A stretch of DNA of 64,000 nt from JAWXBM01 sp964470455 (lineage in GTDB: Bacteria > Pseudomonadota > Gammaproteobacteria > Xanthomonadales > SZUA-36), in the NCBI GenBank assembly GCA_964470455.1, contig CAYYCX010000011.1, positions 1-64,000 on the forward strand, in the 5' to 3' direction. Below, piece after piece: positions 60,947 through 64,000 of this stretch (within the stretch, counting starts at the first letter, position 1; each line of letters begins with the position of its first letter). The notes beneath the pieces were generated by a model, which was not told where the DNA came from, did not search any database, and worked only from the letters and a program-made list of their open reading frames with translations. The position numbers and the translations under genes were made by a program.

Positions 60947-62208
60947 AGGAATATTCCACGTAACATCAGGTAAAACAGCGCTGCCAGCAGTCCGCCAGCT
61001 GGCAGTGTAATCAGCCACGAAGCTGCAATGCCGCCAATGACACGCAGATCGATGGCGCCTATTCCGCGAGCCATTCCCACGCCGATCACCGCGCCAACAG
61101 CAATGTGCGTGGTCGATACCGGCAAGCCGGTACGCGAAGCCAGAACCACGGTGGCTGCTGCCGCCAGCGTAGCGCAAAAGCCGCGGCTGGGGGTGAGTTC
61201 GGTGATACCCGAACCAATCGTCTGCATGACACGGTAGCCCATGGTTGCCAGGCCGATCACGATGCCGGCACCACCCAGCACCAGGATCCACAGCGGCAAT
61301 ACAGACTCACGCGCCACCACGCCGCCGGAGCTGACGATACCGACCACCGCGGCCATGGGGCCGATACCATTTGCCACATCGTTTGAGCCATGCGCAAATG
61401 CCATGGCACAGGCGGTGAAGATCATCATCGGGGTAAACACTTTTTCCACGCTGGAAAAGTGGAAATGACGGTCCGCGGCAACGTCCGGCGTGATTTTGCG
61501 GATCATGTTCCAGCCAACCAACGCCAGGATGCCGCCAAAACCCAGGGCCGCCAGGAAACTGTTGCTGACTGAAAGCTCGATATTGAGGTGGCTCAGGCCC
61601 TTGAAGAGGGTGACCAGGGAGATGAAAAAGCCCACCAGGAAGACGTACACCGGACCCCATCGCCTGGCGCTTTCAAACGGTTGCGCAGTATCCAGGATGA
61701 GGCGCCGGATGCTGAGCATCAGCATGAACGCGATGGCGCCTCCCAACAGGGGCGAAACCACCCAGCTGGCGGCAATCTGCGTCACTTTTGACCAGGTTAC
61801 GGCCTCAACGCCGATGGCTGCCAGCGCAAAACCGATCACCGCGCCCACAATCGAGTGGGTGGTGGAAACCGGCCACCCCCGCCAGCTGGCGAACATCAGC
61901 CACATGGCAGCCGCCAGCAGCGCAGCCAGCATGCCCAGCACCAGCACCTCGGGAGCGCCGGCCATGGCTTCCGGATCAATGATGCCGTTGCGGATGGTAT
62001 TGGTTACGTTACCGCCGGCAATCAGCGCCCCGGAGAATTCGAAAACAGCGGCGATGATGATGGCCTGCCGCACAGTGATTGCGCCGGAGCCCACGGACGT
62101 TCCCATTGCATTGGCCACATCGTTGGCACCAATGCCCCAGGACATGTAAAAACCGAAGATCACGGCCAGTATGATCAGGATGTGGCCGTATTCACTCAGC
62201 AGTTCCAC
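60943..62208 (-). CDS. Low-affinity inorganic phosphate transporter (Pit family)
   Basis: 421-residue inner-membrane symporter with about ten helices. The duplicated signature is clear: SWGIGANDVANAMGTSVGSGAIT near the N terminus and FAHGSNDVANGIGPMAAV in the second half, each followed by a VSTTHSIVGAVIG or VSTTHIAVGAVIG segment. GTG 62208 with GGTGAG upstream. It lies between the DUF47 gene and the ACT-domain gene on the same strand, a typical Pit operon. Confidence 0.95.
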   Translation of the reverse strand: MELLSEYGHILIILAVIFGFYMSWGIGANDVANAMGTSVGSGAITVRQAIIIAAVFEFSGALIAGGNVTNTIRNGIIDPEAMAGAPEVLVLGMLAALLAAAMWLMFASWRGWPVSTTHSIVGAVIGFALAAIGVEAVTWSKVTQIAASWVVSPLLGGAIAFMLMLSIRRLILDTAQPFESARRWGPVYVFLVGFFISLVTLFKGLSHLNIELSVSNSFLAALGFGGILALVGWNMIRKITPDVAADRHFHFSSVEKVFTPMMIFTACAMAFAHGSNDVANGIGPMAAVVGIVSSGGVVARESVLPLWILVLGGAGIVIGLATMGYRVMQTIGSGITELTPSRGFCATLAAAATVVLASRTGLPVSTTHIAVGAVIGVGMARGIGAIDLRVIGGIAASWLITLPAGGLLAALFYLMLRGIFL

Positions 62209-62256
62209 AAGCTCACCGTTTTGGGGTAAGGAGTTTCATGGATTCAGGGAAGCCGC

Positions 62257-62937
62257 TCAATGCGCAATGAGCAGGCGCACACGATTGCCGGATTTCTCGG
62301 CAAAGTCGGCCAGGTCGCCAATCCATTCGATCAGCCGGTACCACATCATCACGTCAATTGGATTCAGCTGGTCTTCCAGCTCGAACAGGTTTCTGGCCAA
62401 AGCGGCGCCCAGGACATCCGTTTCATCTTCCATGGCATTCAGTTCAGCCAGCATTGCCTTCACCCGGCTGGCTTCGCGCCCGCGAAAGCCGGTTTCCAGC
62501 AACTCATCAAACTCCTCGATGATGAGCGCGGCCTGTTCACAGGTGTCAACACAGCGTTTGACCAGCAGGTCGAGGGCGGATTGCAGGCCAGCCGGCGGTG
62601 TCATGCGCCTTTGCAGCAGCAGCCCGGCAATGTCCTGGGCCGTATCGGCGATCGAATCCTGCAGGTCCAGCAGCTCCAGCAGATCACGCCGGTCCACCGG
62701 CATGAACAGGCTTTTGGGCATGGCCAGGCGAATGGAGTTCTTGATGGCATCGGCCTGCCCTTCGGTCGTGTTGATGCGATCGTGTACCCGCTGGAGCCGT
62801 TCATGATCACCGGCTGCCAGCGCGTCAAAAAGGGGAATGACCTCCCGGGCGCATTCCAGCACCGCCCGCATGTGCTCCTGCAGGGCCGGGAACGGCGATT
62901 TACCAAACAGCTTACCGAAAGGATTTGAGTGAGTCAT
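62257..62937 (-). CDS. DUF47 (PhoU-like) accessory protein of Pit
   Basis: 226-residue all-helical cytoplasmic protein of the TIGR00153/DUF47 family, a PhoU-like fold that partners Pit transporters. Features: FGKLFGKSPFPALQEHM at the start, ADAIKNSIRLAMPKSLFMPVDRRDLLELLDLQDSIADTAQDIAGLL (helix-rich core), and EWIGDLADFAEKSGNRVRLLIAH at the end. ATG 62937. It is the first gene of the DUF47-pit-ACT operon and probably controls phosphate uptake. Confidence 0.92.
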   Translation of the reverse strand: MTHSNPFGKLFGKSPFPALQEHMRAVLECAREVIPLFDALAAGDHERLQRVHDRINTTEGQADAIKNSIRLAMPKSLFMPVDRRDLLELLDLQDSIADTAQDIAGLLLQRRMTPPAGLQSALDLLVKRCVDTCEQAALIIEEFDELLETGFRGREASRVKAMLAELNAMEDETDVLGAALARNLFELEDQLNPIDVMMWYRLIEWIGDLADFAEKSGNRVRLLIAH

Positions 62938-62971
62938 TCAAGTCAAACCAAAGCGGCAAGTACAAACCGCA

Positions 62972-63409
62972 TCAAACGCGTTCGATCACAATCCGTAATT
63001 TGAGCGTAAAGACGGAAACCTGGTTGAGAAAACCGGGCGACTCACGCACGCCAACGGACAGTTCCGTCTGGTGAGCAGAAATACGGTCTTCAGCACTGGG
63101 GCATGGACAGGTGAGGTCGCTTTCAACCGTGCCGGAATCGTTCTGGAACATATCCACTTCAGTTGCAACCAGAATCATCCTGATCAGGATGCTCTGTTCG
63201 CCATCACCAGCAGGTAAAACCAGCGGTTCCAGCGGGCCGGGAGGATCCTGGACGAAGCCTGCGGGAAGATGATGCTTTTTGCACTTGATATGGCCTTCGC
63301 CTTTCAGCCCTTCATTGAAGACTTTCACTGCGAGATCAAACTTCCAGTCATCGCCTATGTCCCCTTCCTGACTTTCGGAAAGCACCGAGATCGTTACCTT
63401 GAACGCCAT
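62972..63409 (-). CDS. Hypothetical protein, 145 aa
   Basis: Unknown family. Beta-rich soluble protein (FKVTISVLSESQ, WKFDLAVKVFNEG, QSILIRMILVATEVDMF), five Cys/Asp-rich turns, no signal peptide or membrane helix. ATG 63409 follows AGGAGCAGTC, a very good ribosome-binding site, so translation is likely. It lies 34 bp upstream of the DUF47 gene and may be part of its operon. Confidence 0.65.
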   Translation of the reverse strand: MAFKVTISVLSESQEGDIGDDWKFDLAVKVFNEGLKGEGHIKCKKHHLPAGFVQDPPGPLEPLVLPAGDGEQSILIRMILVATEVDMFQNDSGTVESDLTCPCPSAEDRISAHQTELSVGVRESPGFLNQVSVFTLKLRIVIERV

Positions 63410-63426
63410 TGACTGCTCCTCAAACT

Positions 63427-63462
63427 GCAAAAACTCACCGCGGGTGTGTAGCCCGTGAGTTT
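63427..63462 (-). terminator. Rho-independent terminator
   Basis: On the minus strand AAACTCACGGG/CCCGTGAGTTT-type arms (with a small bulge) are followed by a run of five T. It ends transcription of the MetA-type gene at 63506 before the hypothetical gene. Confidence 0.7.
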
Positions 63463-63505
63463 ATCAGTTAATTTCCGTTTTTGCCCACCGGCAGAGCGCA
63501 TCCAA

Positions 63506-64000
63506 TCAGAACGCCATCGACCATGCCACCAGCAGGGTGTCCAGGTCGGAGCCGACGCGCGTATTGGTCTGGCTTCTGGCATAGCTGAACTTGATATTCT
63601 GGCGTGGGCCCAGCGGCATGCCAAAACTGGCTGCCCAAAAGCTCACGCGCCCGTCATCGTCCTTGTCAACGCCATTGATGGTATTGTCCCCGCCATAGCC
63701 GTAACCGCTGCTCACTCCCGCCCAGACTCCCGGCCGAAAGCTGTAAATCACGTGACCCTGTACAAACCACAGGGGATCCTGCTGGCGCACGGTTCCGCCA
63801 AAAAACTCGCGGTTGTCGCCAAACACGAATACCGACGCCGTGGCTTCGAATTCCCACTGGTGGCGGGAATGCAGGATTCCTACCTGGGGACGCAACACAT
63901 AGCGGTTGCCGCCCAGGTTGATCAGGCGATCGGCGCGGTATTCACCCAGTGGCAGGGTCACATCAACCGCCGCGCCCAGCACCGTGCGCACCGGGTTGGC
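63506..64000 (-). CDS. Outer-membrane MetA-pathway (phenol degradation) family protein, 3' part
   Basis: Only the C-terminal 164 residues are in the window; the frame stays open to base 64000, so the 5' end lies beyond. Repeated amphipathic beta-strands (YVLRPQVGILHSRHQWEFEATASVFVFGDN, VYSFRPGVWAGVSSGYGYGG and so on) and the C-terminal aromatic Phe mark an outer-membrane beta-barrel of the phenol_MetA_deg/transporter family. Members are linked to uptake of hydrophobic aromatic compounds. No neighbouring degradation genes are visible here. Confidence 0.8.
   Translation of the reverse strand, partial: ANPVRTVLGAAVDVTLPLGEYRADRLINLGGNRYVLRPQVGILHSRHQWEFEATASVFVFGDNREFFGGTVRQQDPLWFVQGHVIYSFRPGVWAGVSSGYGYGGDNTINGVDKDDDGRVSFWAASFGMPLGPRQNIKFSYARSQTNTRVGSDLDTLLVAWSMAF

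Noticed and set aside
60946..61291. N-terminal extension of the ACT-domain gene
   Set aside because: The extra residues would lie wholly inside the Pit gene in another frame and have no homology.

Overview
The window looks like chromosome from a G+C-rich (by eye about 60 %, not computed) member of the Gammaproteobacteria. Evidence for this is the lptD-surA-pdxA-rsmA-apaG-apaH block, the lgt-thyA-folA block, the DUF3450-ExbB-ExbB-ExbD-TonB-TPR cluster typical of marine gammaproteobacteria, LPS assembly by LptD, and L-serine dehydratase and RF3 of proteobacterial type. I cannot name the genus. Most genes are core. The accessory parts are an insertion sequence at the left edge, a sulfotransferase gene inside the apaG/apaH block, and a large locus of unknown function at 41-55 kb.

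Layout. 0-5 kb: a complete IS481-family element in a CTAG target, then a PepSY protein with a two-component system, a polysaccharide deacetylase-like gene, an unknown protein and tRNA-Thr(UGU). 5-9 kb (minus strand): a fused fatty-acid-kinase protein (DhaL + DegV), plsY and a biotin ligase without the DNA-binding domain. 9-18.8 kb: PspC-like protein, glutaredoxin-like protein, serine dehydratase, M23 peptidase, prfC, a MITE-like inverted repeat, a nucleoside transporter, an MFS-PlsC fusion, and msrB with small neighbours. 18.9-31 kb: aminopeptidase-like lipoprotein, lptD, surA, pdxA, rsmA, apaG, an inverted TPR-sulfotransferase, apaH, folA, thyA, lgt. 31-35.5 kb: a SLC13-type transporter with RCK_C domains, and a RimK-like ATP-grasp gene overlapping an inactive-transglutaminase 7TM gene. 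35.8-41 kb: the TonB-energising operon, closed by a strong terminator.

41.2-54.8 kb is the most interesting part. A tight plus-strand operon encodes two membrane-anchored von Willebrand A proteins, a small FHA protein, a MotA/TolQ/ExbB-like channel subunit, a membrane FHA protein with a degenerate trypsin-like domain, a transmembrane Ser/Thr kinase-like protein with TPR-like repeats and a formylglycine-generating-enzyme-like domain, and a disordered exported protein. Opposite it are an unknown membrane protein and two tandem paralogous MORN-repeat lipoproteins. Both vWA proteins have Asp17 directly before their only membrane helix, the arrangement of MotB/ExbD. I propose a proton-driven stator-like machine in which vWA replaces the usual peptidoglycan- or TonB-coupling domain, controlled by kinase/FHA signalling across the inner membrane. 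This is inference from sequence alone.

55-64 kb: an aromatic/aspartate-type aminotransferase, a cyanophycin-synthetase-like protein whose ATP-grasp half looks broken, a bifunctional ATP sulfurylase/APS kinase, a GcvR-like ACT protein overlapping a Pit phosphate transporter with its DUF47 partner, an unknown protein, and the 3' part of an outer-membrane MetA-type protein running off the window.
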